DNA from: Candidatus Microgenomates bacterium | Lineage (GTDB): Bacteria; Patescibacteria; Microgenomatia; JADHYG01 | NCBI GenBank assembly: GCA_016782545.1 | Contig: JADHYG010000012.1 | Span: 1-23,046 of the forward strand | Length of the DNA stretch: 23,046 bases | Direction: 5' to 3' | Part shown: in pieces, positions 8,091 through 15,900 of the stretch | How the letters are laid out: each line of letters begins with the position of its first letter | Position numbering within the stretch: position 1 is the stretch's first letter | Made by a program: the position numbers and the translations under genes | Notes under the pieces: generated by a model | Told to the model about the DNA's origin: nothing | Seen by the model: only the letters and a program-made list of their open reading frames with translations | Database searches by the model: none

Positions 8091-8097
8091 TTTCTTA

Positions 8098-9102
8098 TTA
8101 TCTTCTACTAATACTCCTTCTGTAAAGCTCAATGTTTTCTAAAACCACTCCAGTCCCCCGAACAACACAAAGCAAAGGGTCTTGAGCCAAATGACAAGGC
8201 ACGCCTGTTTGTTGAGTTAAAAGCTGGTCAAAATTGCGCAAAAGCGAGGTCCCGCCGGTCAAAACTATTCCTTGATCAATAATGTCTGCCGCCAATTCAG
8301 GAGGAGTCTCTTCCAATACTTGTCTCGGTGCATTAAGCATTTTTTGCAAAGACGGCGTAATCGCTTGAGTAATATCATTTGAAGAAACTTCAACCTCTCT
8401 TGGCAGACCAGCCAAAGAATCTCTGCCTTTAACCATCATTTTCAGTTCTTGCTTTAAAGGCAAAGCTGAACCGATTTTAATCTTCACTTCCTCGGCTGTC
8501 CGCTCGCCAATAATCAGGTTAAATTTCTTTTTTATAAATCGCGAAATCGCTTCATCTAAAGAATTACCGGCTACCCGGACACTGCGATGAAGAACCACTC
8601 CCCCCAAAGAAATTATTGCCGCTTCAGTTGAACCGCCCCCAGTATCAACCACCATATGACCACAGGCCTGAGCAATAGGAACTTTGGCACCAATTGCCGC
8701 CGCTAAAGGCTCTTCAATTAAATAAGCTGTCTTGGCTCCTGCCGATATGGTAGCATTAAAAACTGCCCGTCTTTCAACTTGAGTACAACCAGCGGCAACG
8801 CAAACCATCACTTCGGGTTTAAAAAGACGGTTTTTGCCGCAAACTTTGTCAATAAAATAAGTTAACATTGCCTCAGTCACCTGATAATCAGCAATCACCC
8901 CATCTTTCATTGGCCGTAAAGCAATAATATTCCCCGGTGTTCTGCCCATCATTTCTTTGGCCTCATTGCCCACGGCGACTACTTTTTTATCCATGGTAGA
9001 AAGAGCCACCACCGTCGGCTCATTTAAAACCACGCCCTCACCAACAAGGTAAACAAGAGAGTTGGCCGTGCCAAGATCAATGCCGAGACGTTTGAAAAAC
9101 AT
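8098..9102 (-). CDS. mreB: Rod shape-determining protein MreB
   Basis: A 334-residue actin-fold ATPase of normal MreB length. It has the phosphate-1 motif IDLGTANSLVY near the N-terminus, the phosphate-2 motif VDTGGGSTEAAII, and the adenosine motif VLTGGTSLLRNFDQLL. EPLAAAIGA is the conserved connect segment. MreB polymers on the inner membrane face guide sidewall peptidoglycan synthesis. No mreC or mreD follows; the gene is flanked by intergenic DNA downstream and a divergent gene upstream, so it appears monocistronic here. AGGA lies 10 nt before the ATG as a weak ribosome binding site. Confidence 0.96.
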   Translation of the reverse strand: MFFKRLGIDLGTANSLVYLVGEGVVLNEPTVVALSTMDKKVVAVGNEAKEMMGRTPGNIIALRPMKDGVIADYQVTEAMLTYFIDKVCGKNRLFKPEVMVCVAAGCTQVERRAVFNATISAGAKTAYLIEEPLAAAIGAKVPIAQACGHMVVDTGGGSTEAAIISLGGVVLHRSVRVAGNSLDEAISRFIKKKFNLIIGERTAEEVKIKIGSALPLKQELKMMVKGRDSLAGLPREVEVSSNDITQAITPSLQKMLNAPRQVLEETPPELAADIIDQGIVLTGGTSLLRNFDQLLTQQTGVPCHLAQDPLLCVVRGTGVVLENIELYRRSISRR

Positions 9103-9212
9103 AGTAATAAATTCCTAATTAATCTAATTGAATTTATAAAAATCTCCAAAACTCAAAAACTCCAAGTAAATTAAAATTGAAAAAGTGAAAATTTTTTCAT
9201 TTTAGCTTGTTT

Positions 9213-9244
9213 GGAATTTTGGATGTTTGGATGTTTGGAATTTT
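9213..9244. repeat. 8-bp mini-array (GGAATTTT/GGATGTTT x4)
   Basis: Four contiguous octamers: GGAATTTT, GGATGTTT, GGATGTTT, GGAATTTT. Located in the divergent intergenic region between mreB and the PEGA gene. The frames that cross it are repeat-derived and not treated as genes. Confidence 0.8.
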
Positions 9245-9286
9245 TCATGTTCATTCTTCTTCCTTCCAATTCTACACATTTTTTAG

Positions 9287-9292
9287 TATAAT
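9287..9292 (+). promoter_or_regulatory. -10 box implying leaderless start
   Basis: A perfect TATAAT ends 8 nt before the ATG at 9301, and no Shine-Dalgarno fits in between. The -35 region is weak. Transcription would start at or 1-2 nt before the start codon. Confidence 0.55.
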
Positions 9293-9300
9293 TACAATTA

Positions 9301-10578
9301 ATGAAATCAAAACTGGCTGGTCCTATTTTTGTCGCTATTTTTATTTTCTCTGTAACCGCGGCCATTGTTCTCTTTGGTCGAGGCTTTCGCGTTGATCTTC
9401 AACAAAAAGAACTAAAAACCACTGGCCTCTTAGCGGCCACTTCCAATCCCAAAGGCGCTTCTATTTTTATCAATAATCGCTTGACATCAGCCACCAATGA
9501 AACCATTAATTTAGACCCGGGCTGGTATGATGTTCGGATTGAAAAAGAAGGCTTTATTCCTTGGCAAAAGAAAATAGAGATTAAAAAAGAAATTGTGGCT
9601 GAAACCAATGCTCATTTATTTTCTCAACACCCTTCTCTTTCTCCATTAACCTCAACTGGCGCCAAAAGCCCGTCTTTATCACCTGACGGCCTTAAACTCG
9701 CCTATATCATTCCTTATCAACCAACGATCAATAATCAGCAATTAGCAATTAAATATGGCGTTTTTATCCTTAATCTTAATAATAATCCTTTATCTTTTTC
9801 CAAAAAATCTACCCAAATTTTCAGTTATCAAGTCACCGCTGATGAAAAAGCTTCTCTTGTCTGGTCGCCTGATTCAACTCAAGTTCTTTTTGTCAATGAC
9901 CAAGCCGCTTTTCTCTTGGATCTGGATAAGAAAAATGAATCGCCTCAAAACCTGATCAACAATCTTCCTTCTCTTTTTAGCGACTGGGAAATAGAACACG
10001 CTGAACTTGAGGAAAAAAATCTTTTAAGTTTGCCTGAAAAATTAACTGAATTTTTGCAAGAATCAACCAAAATTTTAAGCTGGTCGCCAGATGAAACTAA
10101 AATCTTATATCAGGCCACCACCTCGGCTACCTTATCACAAGTTATCAAACCACCTCTTTCTGCTGTCAATCCCACTCAAGAAACCAGAGAAATCGAGCCT
10201 GATAAAATTTATGTTTATGATCGAAAAGAGGATAGGAATTATGAAATAATAAAAAGCTCAAGCTTTAAAGAGCTAAGCTCTGGACAAAGTCAAGAGCTTA
10301 GCTCTAAATCAGAAAAGCTTGAGCTTGAGGAATTGGCGAGCGAAATAACAAGACAAAGTGGTTTGCATTGGCTCCCCACCTCCCGCCATCTGATTTTACC
10401 TGAAGACAATAGCATTTCCATTATCGAATATGACAACACTAATAAAGCGACTGTTTATGCCAGCCCATTTGAAGAAAATTTTGTGGCCCCTTTTCCCAAC
10501 GGAGACAGACTGATTATTTTAACCACCCTCAACCCCACCTCCAACCCCTCCAACCTCTACAGTCTTTCGCTAAAATGA
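9301..10578 (+). CDS. Membrane-anchored PEGA-domain protein with WD40/TolB-like repeats
   Basis: A 425-residue protein. Residues 5-27 form one hydrophobic signal-anchor helix (LAGPIFVAIFIFS onward), so the rest is probably extracytoplasmic. Residues around 40-95 match a PEGA domain: SNPKGASIFINN, then DPGWYDVRIEKEGFIPW. The C-terminal part has TolB/WD40-like blades with SLSPDGLKLAYI, LVWSPDSTQVLFV and LSWSPDETKILYQ. PEGA and propeller domains usually mediate surface binding or protein contacts; no enzymatic motif is seen. Two repeat-derived insertions interrupt it: a 7-bp array coding NNQQLAI (9723-9750) and a nested palindrome (10254-10326) coding a Ser/Leu/Glu-rich linker. TATAAT lies 8 nt before the ATG. 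Confidence 0.82.
   Translation: MKSKLAGPIFVAIFIFSVTAAIVLFGRGFRVDLQQKELKTTGLLAATSNPKGASIFINNRLTSATNETINLDPGWYDVRIEKEGFIPWQKKIEIKKEIVAETNAHLFSQHPSLSPLTSTGAKSPSLSPDGLKLAYIIPYQPTINNQQLAIKYGVFILNLNNNPLSFSKKSTQIFSYQVTADEKASLVWSPDSTQVLFVNDQAAFLLDLDKKNESPQNLINNLPSLFSDWEIEHAELEEKNLLSLPEKLTEFLQESTKILSWSPDETKILYQATTSATLSQVIKPPLSAVNPTQETREIEPDKIYVYDRKEDRNYEIIKSSSFKELSSGQSQELSSKSEKLELEELASEITRQSGLHWLPTSRHLILPEDNSISIIEYDNTNKATVYASPFEENFVAPFPNGDRLIILTTLNPTSNPSNLYSLSLK
9723..9750 (+). repeat. In-frame 7-bp mini-array in PEGA gene
   Basis: Four contiguous heptamers: AACGATC, AATAATC, AGCAATT, AGCAATT. They encode part of PTINNQQLAI in a loop of the propeller. The consensus is close to the intergenic array at 8063. 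Confidence 0.65.
10254..10326. repeat. Nested inverted repeat inside PEGA gene
   Basis: Outer arms AAGCTCAAGCTTT (10254-10266) and AAAGCTTGAGCTT (10314-10326) and inner arms AGAGCTAAGCTCT (10269-10281) and AGAGCTTAGCTCT (10293-10305) are all exact reverse complements. The repeat is translated in frame as a low-complexity linker (KSSSFKELSSGQ and following). Confidence 0.88.
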
Positions 10579-10585
10579 ATCTTTG

Positions 10586-10657
10586 TGCCCCCACTCAGAT
10601 TCGAACTGAGATCTGAGGTTTAGGAAACCTCTGCTCTATCCCTTAAGCTATGGGAGC
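10586..10657 (-). tRNA. tRNA-Arg (anticodon CCU)
   Basis: A 72-nt cloverleaf on the minus strand. Acceptor GCTCCCA pairs with TGGGGGC (one G-T), D-stem GCTT/GAGC, anticodon stem GAGGT/ACCTC with loop TTCCTAA giving anticodon CCU, and T-stem CTCAG/CTGAG with loop TTCGAAT. The discriminator is A. CCA is not encoded, so the CCA-adding enzyme is needed. It decodes AGG. Confidence 0.93.
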
Positions 10658-10674
10658 CTCCAGACAAAATTCTG

Positions 10675-10746
10675 TCGGGGACTCCGGATTTGAACCGGAA
10701 ACCTCACCGACCCGAACGGTGCGCCCTACCATTGGGCCAGTCCCCG
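10675..10746 (-). tRNA. tRNA-Pro (anticodon CGG)
   Basis: A 72-nt cloverleaf. Acceptor CGGGGAC pairs with GTCCCCG, with T8 and G9 following. D-stem GCCC/GGGC, anticodon stem CACCG/CGGTG with loop TTCGGGT giving CGG, T-stem TCCGG/CCGGA with loop TTCAAAT, discriminator A. No encoded CCA. It reads CCG and sits 17 bp upstream of tRNA-Arg on the same strand. Confidence 0.93.
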
Positions 10747-10766
10747 AAAATTTACGGGACTGGCTC

Positions 10767-10796
10767 CGCGCTCTAGCCAAACTGAGCCACGCCCCG
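10767..10796 (-). pseudogene. Truncated tRNA (5' acceptor strand and D-arm only)
   Basis: On the minus strand, CGGGGCG-TG is followed by a D-arm, GCTC/GAGC around AGTTTGGCTA, as in a tRNA-Pro 5' half. No anticodon arm follows; instead the sequence CCAGTCCCG can pair with the start of the adjacent tRNA-Pro gene. It appears to be a tRNA cut short after the D-arm. Confidence 0.65.
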
Positions 10797-10960
10797 AGAT
10801 TTATCGCTTAAATTCTACCCCATTTTCCGCCAAAACACAATTAAATCCCCTCATCACTCTCTCTTCTAAACAACAAATATCCCTTCTAAATAATAACCTC
10901 CCCAATTCTAACCGCTTAACTTTAATCATCATTCTAATCATTAATATACTCCATCATCAC
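10797..10960. other. 164-bp non-coding spacer between the tRNA remnant and element B
   Basis: Pyrimidine-biased, AT-rich DNA with no recognisable gene, hairpin or promoter. It separates the tRNA cluster from the second palindrome-bounded PaaX/Cas2-like unit. Confidence 0.5.
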
Positions 10961-11010
10961 TTTACCTTCAGTTTCTGGCTTACGATCGTAGCTCTAAAAC
11001 TGAAGGTAAA
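10961..11010. repeat. 50-bp palindromic repeat, family B copy 1
   Basis: Plan: arm TTTACCTTCAGTTT, spacer CTGGCT, central palindrome TACGATCGTA, spacer GCTCTA, arm AAACTGAAGGTAAA. The 14-bp arms are perfect reverse complements. The lengths 14-6-10-6-14 are the same as in family A. It doubles as a possible hairpin right after the gene's stop. Confidence 0.95.
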
Positions 11011-11760
11011 TCAAAGTTTTTCTATCAATTTTCTTACTCTCTCCCCTGCCCAATCCTTTGGCATAAGCTCGCGCGGTAAGCAAGGATCAAAGGCCAAAAG
11101 ATAAAGATAGCGAGCTTTAAGTCTTTTTTTAAACCCATTCCCACCTCTCTCCCCTTTCTCTTCCCAATCATCAAAAATTTTCTGATAACTCTTATTTAAC
11201 TTAGAAAGAAACCAAGCTTTTTCCGCTATTATCTTCGCCTCAGCAAGCAAAGAAACATTGCTTTCTAATACAAAAACCTTGCCTAGCAAACCACAACTCT
11301 TTAAAAACTCTCGCATGTCCCGACCAAAATCATGTGGAGAAATATAGACACTTTTTTGCCACTGACCAAAACCCAGCTCTTTAAGTTTTACTCTTAATGC
11401 ATCTCTTTTTTTCCTTTGCTTTTCCTGAATATCAAAGATTACTATCCGCCACTTTCTATCCCATTTCTTTCTCTGAAAAGCAAGAATAGGAAAATCACGA
11501 ATAATTTTTTTTCTGCCTAAATTAGTCAATCGCAGAAACGGTTTGTTATTTTTAATTATTTTCTCAATATGCTCTGTTTTAAGCAGTTCATAAGTACGAG
11601 TGTAAAAATAGCTTTTTCTAAATTTCCTTGGTACAAAACCATAAATCTGTTTATAAGAAAAGCCTGCTAGCCCTCCCGCACCAGCGACGTCTTCAAAAAG
11701 ATCGGCTCCAAATGAAACGCTCAAAAGCATATAGTCTTCGAGTCTTAAAAGTTTTCTCAT
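11011..11760 (-). CDS. PaaX-like winged-helix protein with Cas2-like domain (copy 2)
   Basis: A 249-residue basic protein of the same design as 6013-6759. The winged-helix part is about residues 1-92. The Cas2-like domain starts near residue 98 with WRIVIFDIQEKQRKKRD, keeping the first-strand Asp (Asp110), followed by LKELGFGQWQKSVYISP. Residues 20-44 are identical to copy 1 (DLFEDVAG to YGFVP), while the rest is clearly diverged, so the two are old paralogues or independent arrivals. A perfect AGGAGGTG lies 10 nt before the ATG. It ends in TGA directly at the palindrome boundary. It probably binds palindromic DNA as a dimer. Repressor and element-encoded transposition factor are both open. 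Confidence 0.77.
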   Translation of the reverse strand: MRKLLRLEDYMLLSVSFGADLFEDVAGAGGLAGFSYKQIYGFVPRKFRKSYFYTRTYELLKTEHIEKIIKNNKPFLRLTNLGRKKIIRDFPILAFQRKKWDRKWRIVIFDIQEKQRKKRDALRVKLKELGFGQWQKSVYISPHDFGRDMREFLKSCGLLGKVFVLESNVSLLAEAKIIAEKAWFLSKLNKSYQKIFDDWEEKGERGGNGFKKRLKARYLYLLAFDPCLPRELMPKDWAGERVRKLIEKL

Positions 11761-11845
11761 TTCATTATTTCACCTCCTCTCCTTTTCTTTTTTCTTCATC
11801 TTTTTCTCAATCTTTTTTTAATCATCTTAGCCTCAATTTGGACTT

Positions 11846-11895
11846 TTTACCTTCAGTTTCTGGCTTACGATCGTAGCTCTAAAACTGAAGGTAAA
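11846..11895. repeat. 50-bp palindromic repeat, family B copy 2
   Basis: Base-for-base identical to 10961-11010 and in the same orientation. It lies 85 bp upstream of the gene start, where it could cover the promoter. Confidence 0.95.
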
Positions 11896-12041
11896 TATTA
11901 TTTTAATTTATCACAATGAAAAATAAAAAAGCAAGGGGTGTTTTAAAAAAGACTCTTCCTGCAAAGATTTTCTGAGAAAAATCCTTTAAAATAGCTCTAA
12001 ATAATTTTTTTAAATAATCTTAATAAAAAAATAAAACCTTA

Positions 12042-12050
12042 TGTTAAAAT
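12042..12050 (+). promoter_or_regulatory. Extended -10 box implying leaderless maf mRNA
   Basis: TG-T-TAAAAT is followed by 7 nt and then the maf ATG at 12058. No -35 and no Shine-Dalgarno are visible, as expected for an extended -10, leaderless arrangement. Confidence 0.45.
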
Positions 12051-12057
12051 AAGATCT

Positions 12058-12804
12058 ATGCAGCTCATTCTCGCCTCTTCATCGCCAACTAGAAAAAAGA
12101 TTCTCGAATCTTTAGGACTTGATTTTAAAGTCATTCCCAGTCATATTGATGAGGGTAAAATTTCTGCAACAAACCCTAAACTTCTGGTTCAAAAGATAGC
12201 AAAAGCAAAATGCGAAGCCGTGTTTCGCAAATCAACAAATCAACTAATTAACCAATCATCTAATCAACTACAAGAATCGTCCCACGCCCGTCATTCTGAA
12301 CTTGGTTCAGAATCTCCAGTAATAAAAATTTTGAAGTCCATCAAAAAAGAGAACAGACAAGTTCACAATAACACCATGTCTACAGATGCTAAACTTATTC
12401 TCGCCGCGGACTCTATGGTTGTCTTAGGTAATCAAACCATTGGTAAGCCTAAAGACAAAAAAGAGGCTAAACAGATTCTAAAACAACTTTCAGGAAAAAC
12501 CCATTCATTTATAACAGGCCTCTACTTAATTAATACAAAAACAAACAAAGCATGGCAAAAACTAGCCGAAACTAAAGTTACTTTTAGAAATCTAAGTAAT
12601 GAGGAAATTGATGATTATATCAGCAAAACTGACGTTACCCGCTTTGCCGGTGGTTATGCCATTATCCCTCCTGAAGATTTTAACCTAAAAACAATCAAAA
12701 ATAATAAGAGTAATATTATCAAAAAAATCTCCGGCTCCATCACTAATGTCATGGGCCTGCCAATTGAAATTCTCCTGCTGATTTTAAAAGAAAATGGAGT
12801 GTAA
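12058..12804 (+). CDS. maf: Maf-like nucleotide pyrophosphatase with repeat-derived insertion
   Basis: A 248-residue protein of the Maf/HAM1 superfamily, which hydrolyses (modified) dTTP, UTP or CTP to the monophosphate in the cytoplasm. It begins MQLILASSSPTRKKIL (substrate and phosphate loop). It contains AADSMVV with the catalytic Asp, GKPKDKKEAKQILKQLSGKTHSFITG, and TRFAGGYAI near the C-terminus. Normal members have about 190 residues. The excess is mainly an insertion at about residues 58-110, encoded by a five-unit 8-bp array (12229-12268) and a perfect hairpin (12293-12313). A second, smaller insertion follows GGYAI. The core motifs are intact, so it is probably functional. The last two codons belong to a 90-bp direct repeat that recurs at 16561. 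Confidence 0.85.
   Translation: MQLILASSSPTRKKILESLGLDFKVIPSHIDEGKISATNPKLLVQKIAKAKCEAVFRKSTNQLINQSSNQLQESSHARHSELGSESPVIKILKSIKKENRQVHNNTMSTDAKLILAADSMVVLGNQTIGKPKDKKEAKQILKQLSGKTHSFITGLYLINTKTNKAWQKLAETKVTFRNLSNEEIDDYISKTDVTRFAGGYAIIPPEDFNLKTIKNNKSNIIKKISGSITNVMGLPIEILLLILKENGV
12229..12313. repeat. 8-bp mini-array plus hairpin inside maf
   Basis: Five contiguous octamers: AAATCAAC, AAATCAAC, TAATTAAC, CAATCATC, TAATCAAC (12229-12268). After 24 bp comes a perfect hairpin, ATTCTGAAC (12293-12301) with GTTCAGAAT (12305-12313). All are translated in frame and open no stop. Confidence 0.85.
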
Positions 12805-12888
12805 GGAACAAAAAAATTTGTTCCCTACAATACTTTGTTCTCTACACAAAAATCTCTTCCGGAGAAAAAATTAGAGACATTTCTCTTT
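12799..12888. repeat. 90-bp direct repeat, copy 1 (terminator-like hairpin plus ndk 3' end)
   Basis: Matches 16561-16650 with four mismatches and no gaps by hand alignment. It starts in the last codons of maf, contains the palindrome GGAACAAAAAAATTTGTTCC (12805-12824), and ends in ndk-like sequence. Confidence 0.92.
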
Positions 12889-12895
12889 CAACTGT
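12842..12895 (-). pseudogene. ndk 3'-end fragment (oldest remnant)
   Basis: On the minus strand it reads VEREMSLIFSPEEIFV and then TAG. The core REMSLIFSPEEIF is identical to the C-terminus of the intact nucleoside diphosphate kinase at 18839-19258. Nothing upstream in this frame is ndk-like, so only about 15 codons remain. Confidence 0.85.
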
Positions 12896-12984
12896 GACAA
12901 GTAAAATCCCACTTTAACCCTAAAATACATCAACCCCCACAAGACGTCTGTGGTAAAAAACGAGGCAAAGCTTGATTATTTAAA

Positions 12985-15900
12985 TTAATCTCCACCTTGA
13001 CTTTTTTCTTCAATAATTTCACTGAGAAAGTCAATGATTCTTTCAAAATCAGCTTTTGTCATGAGCTCTGCTTTGGTTTTGGAATCTCTACCCACTAATC
13101 GATCAAACAAGATTTGTATTCGCCTAATTCCAGCTGGTTCTTTCTCCACCACCTTTTCAGCTTTTCTCTCTTTAATTATCTCTTTTTGAAGAGTGTCTCT
13201 TAAAATTCTTAATTCTTCTAAAGAATATCTGGCAAAGATCTCTTTCCATTCCGCCACCGTGGCTGGTCTTTTTGGTTCTATTTCCTCAGCAGACTCGGCC
13301 ACAACTTTTGGCTTGCTTACTTCAGGACTCCAAATGCCCTTTTCAAAATCCGGTTCTGGTAATTGCAAAAGGGTTAAATCAACCTCTGTTTCTGCGGACG
13401 GCAAATCTTCTCTTTCCATTTGTTCTTGAAAATTTCTTAAGACTGTTTCCGCCTCCCCAAGTAAAACATCTACCTGAGACCAATCTGGAGTTTTAGCCAT
13501 TAAGTTATCCAGTGACTTTACAATATTAAGCAATCTGCCAGCGGCCAGAGATTTGGCCGTGATCACCATTCGATCTTCTCTATCTCTTACCCCAAATTCT
13601 TCAAGTTCCCCTCGAAAACACTCTTGAGAAATGTTCTTATCAAGCTCTTGAGGCGTACTTAAAACAGATAAAGTAAAAGAAGACAATAAAGGCCGGATAA
13701 GAACCTCGGCCATTCTGTCAACTGGTAATTTAGGATCAGCAAAAGCCTTTTCAGGATCATTAAGCACTAATTGTAAATTTTTTTGTCTTGCTGATAATAT
13801 CCCTTCTTTTTCAAAACGAAGACGGCCTTGTTCTCTTAATAAATTTTGGGCTTTAATTTCTCTTATTTGCTCAGGAGAGCCAAACGGGTACTGTTGAACT
13901 GGAAAAAAGAGCCTTGCTTTTTGAACGTCTACTCCTTGTGTACGCAGTTCTGCGATTTTAACCTCGATTTCTTTAATTTGAGCGTTTACCTGCTCCAATT
14001 CCGCCTCTGTCTCATCTAATTGTTGTTTAGCTATATCTAATCCGCCAGATTTATCAAACCATACTCTATTTATCCAAGCTTGTCTCAATTTATAAATATA
14101 ATCACCTGGTAAATCTCGTTGCAAATCACCCAATGCGCCTTCAAGAGAGTCTAGCAAAGCACTTGCCTCTATTTCCCCGCCCTCTAAAGCCAGTTCTCTC
14201 TTTGCTGTCGAACCATCTGATAAAATCACCCTCCGAGAGGCAGTATAAGGCCCATAACCATTGGGCAAGAACCATAAAGCCGCTGGAGCAAAACCGGCCT
14301 TATGAGATCCAAATTTTGGTTCGGGTTGAGCAAGCGCTTGCTTCATATCTTCTTGTAATTTAGCCGCTTCGACATAATGAGAAAAAGCTCTGCTTCGTGC
14401 AGAAGAAATATAGTTGTTTACAGCCTGCGTAAATTCCTGACAAAAAGATTCAATTTTTTCCGGCTCAGTGATTCCTGCCAGTTGAGCTAAGAATGGCAGG
14501 CTAATCAAGGATGGTGTTTTAGGAGCCAAAAAAACCGCTCCTTTTTCTTTTTCTAACAAACCATTTTTAATCATCCTTTTGAAAATTATTCCGGTAACGG
14601 TTGGATATATATTTAGTGTTGCTAAAGAAAAATTGGGATGAACCAGCTTGGTTAAAGCAAAAATCGGATTATCTTTCTCATCGTAAGTATAAAGAATCTT
14701 ATCCTCATAATGATAAAGAAGAGAAAGAACCTCATCAATCTCAACAAACCAGTCTTTTGGCTCGGTTAAACCCAGATCACCATAACGCTCTATTTTCGAT
14801 TTAGCAATATCATAAAAATCAGTCCGTTCTTTATCAGCAAAAATAATGATTTGATTCAAGCCGTCTTGTCTTAACCAAGAAATTAAATCAGCCGCCGATT
14901 GTCCTGACTCAGTTGCCCCTGCGGCTAAATTTGTCCTTGCTAAAATATAGGAGATTAAGGGTAACCTCTTAGCATAAAATGAAACTAATTCAGCCTCTTT
15001 TGCTTTATATAAAGATAGCAACGCTTGGGGATCTGCCGCTGCTTCCTGCTGGACTTGAGGTACAGCTAAAACACTGGCATCAAATCGGCGTTCCTGCACT
15101 CTCGGCAGAGAAATGCCAAATCCTTCAAGGATACCCTGATATCTTTCAAGAACTGCCTGAAATACCTGACGCGGCGGACAGCCTGAAAGCCAGTTTATGA
15201 CTTCTTTTTGAGAAAATCTGTTTCTGATGTCAACAAATTTTAAAGAGTAAGGAAGTACTCGACCATCATCAAAATATCTGTCTTCCAAAGAAATAGGGTT
15301 CAGAGTAGCTCCAATCTGGTATTGAAGCGACCTCTTCTCGCTCTCAGCACAGGCGGTTAAATATTCTTTAGCTTCTTCTTCGCTTACCTCTAATCTGGCT
15401 AAATGAGCAGTGAAAAATGATAACTTGTGTGAAAGAACATCAACATCTAATCTGCCAGCATGCACAGCTGGCCAAAGCGTAGGCGGCTGCTGATATAATT
15501 CTCTTGCTTCTTGACTTAAACGCTCTAAATAATCCACGCCTCTGGCAATTCCTGAAGTAGCTCTTAAAAGCAACACAGAGATATCATCGGATTCTTCAGC
15601 TCCAACTGATATATCCTCAAGCAATAAGTAACTCTTATCAGGATGGTTCTCTAAATATTTTTTAAGCTCGTTGTAATGTTCTTCTGTTTTCCCAAAAAAG
15701 CGTTCCGCTGTAATATCAGCTTCAGATAACAACCTGCCCCGCTCAAGCAAATCAGTTAAGGTTTGAGGTCTGTTTAAAGTTCCCTTAGCTATCATTAGCA
15801 AAATCTTAATCCGGGCTTCATTGGCAGCCGTAGTAATTGGTTCGTCATCTTTTAAAAAAGGTGCTGCCGCTAAAGGAAAAAGAATGTCAATAGCCGGGAT

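Larger units (their letters stand above)
7663..8097. other. 435-bp AT-rich intergenic region
   Basis: No coding frame of note. It contains the WecG/TagA-type gene's -10 box (7670-7675), homopolymeric A/T tracts, a perfect GC-richer hairpin (7953-7982), and a 7-bp mini-array (8063 to about 8090) beside the mreB stop. No terminator with a proper T-run is evident for mreB. Confidence 0.7.
10961..11895 (-). mobile_element. Candidate element: second PaaX/Cas2-like gene between identical 50-bp palindromes
   Basis: A 935-bp unit: palindrome 10961-11010, gene 11011-11760 (minus), 85-bp leader, palindrome 11846-11895. The gene's stop codon abuts the first palindrome with no gap. Same layout as 5948-6823, but the arm sequences are unrelated. 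Sharing of gene type and palindrome plan at two loci is the argument for a coherent, possibly mobile unit. Confidence 0.5.

Noticed and set aside
9171..9365. Minus-strand 64-codon frame over the mreB/PEGA intergenic region
   Set aside because: Its sequence (KHPNIQNSKQ) comes from the octamer array and it overlaps the PEGA gene start; no independent support.
5948..11895. A CRISPR-Cas locus, suggested by Cas2-like domains and palindromic repeats
   Set aside because: No cas1 or effector gene and no array of regularly spaced repeats with unique spacers. Each locus has only two repeats, separated by a gene.
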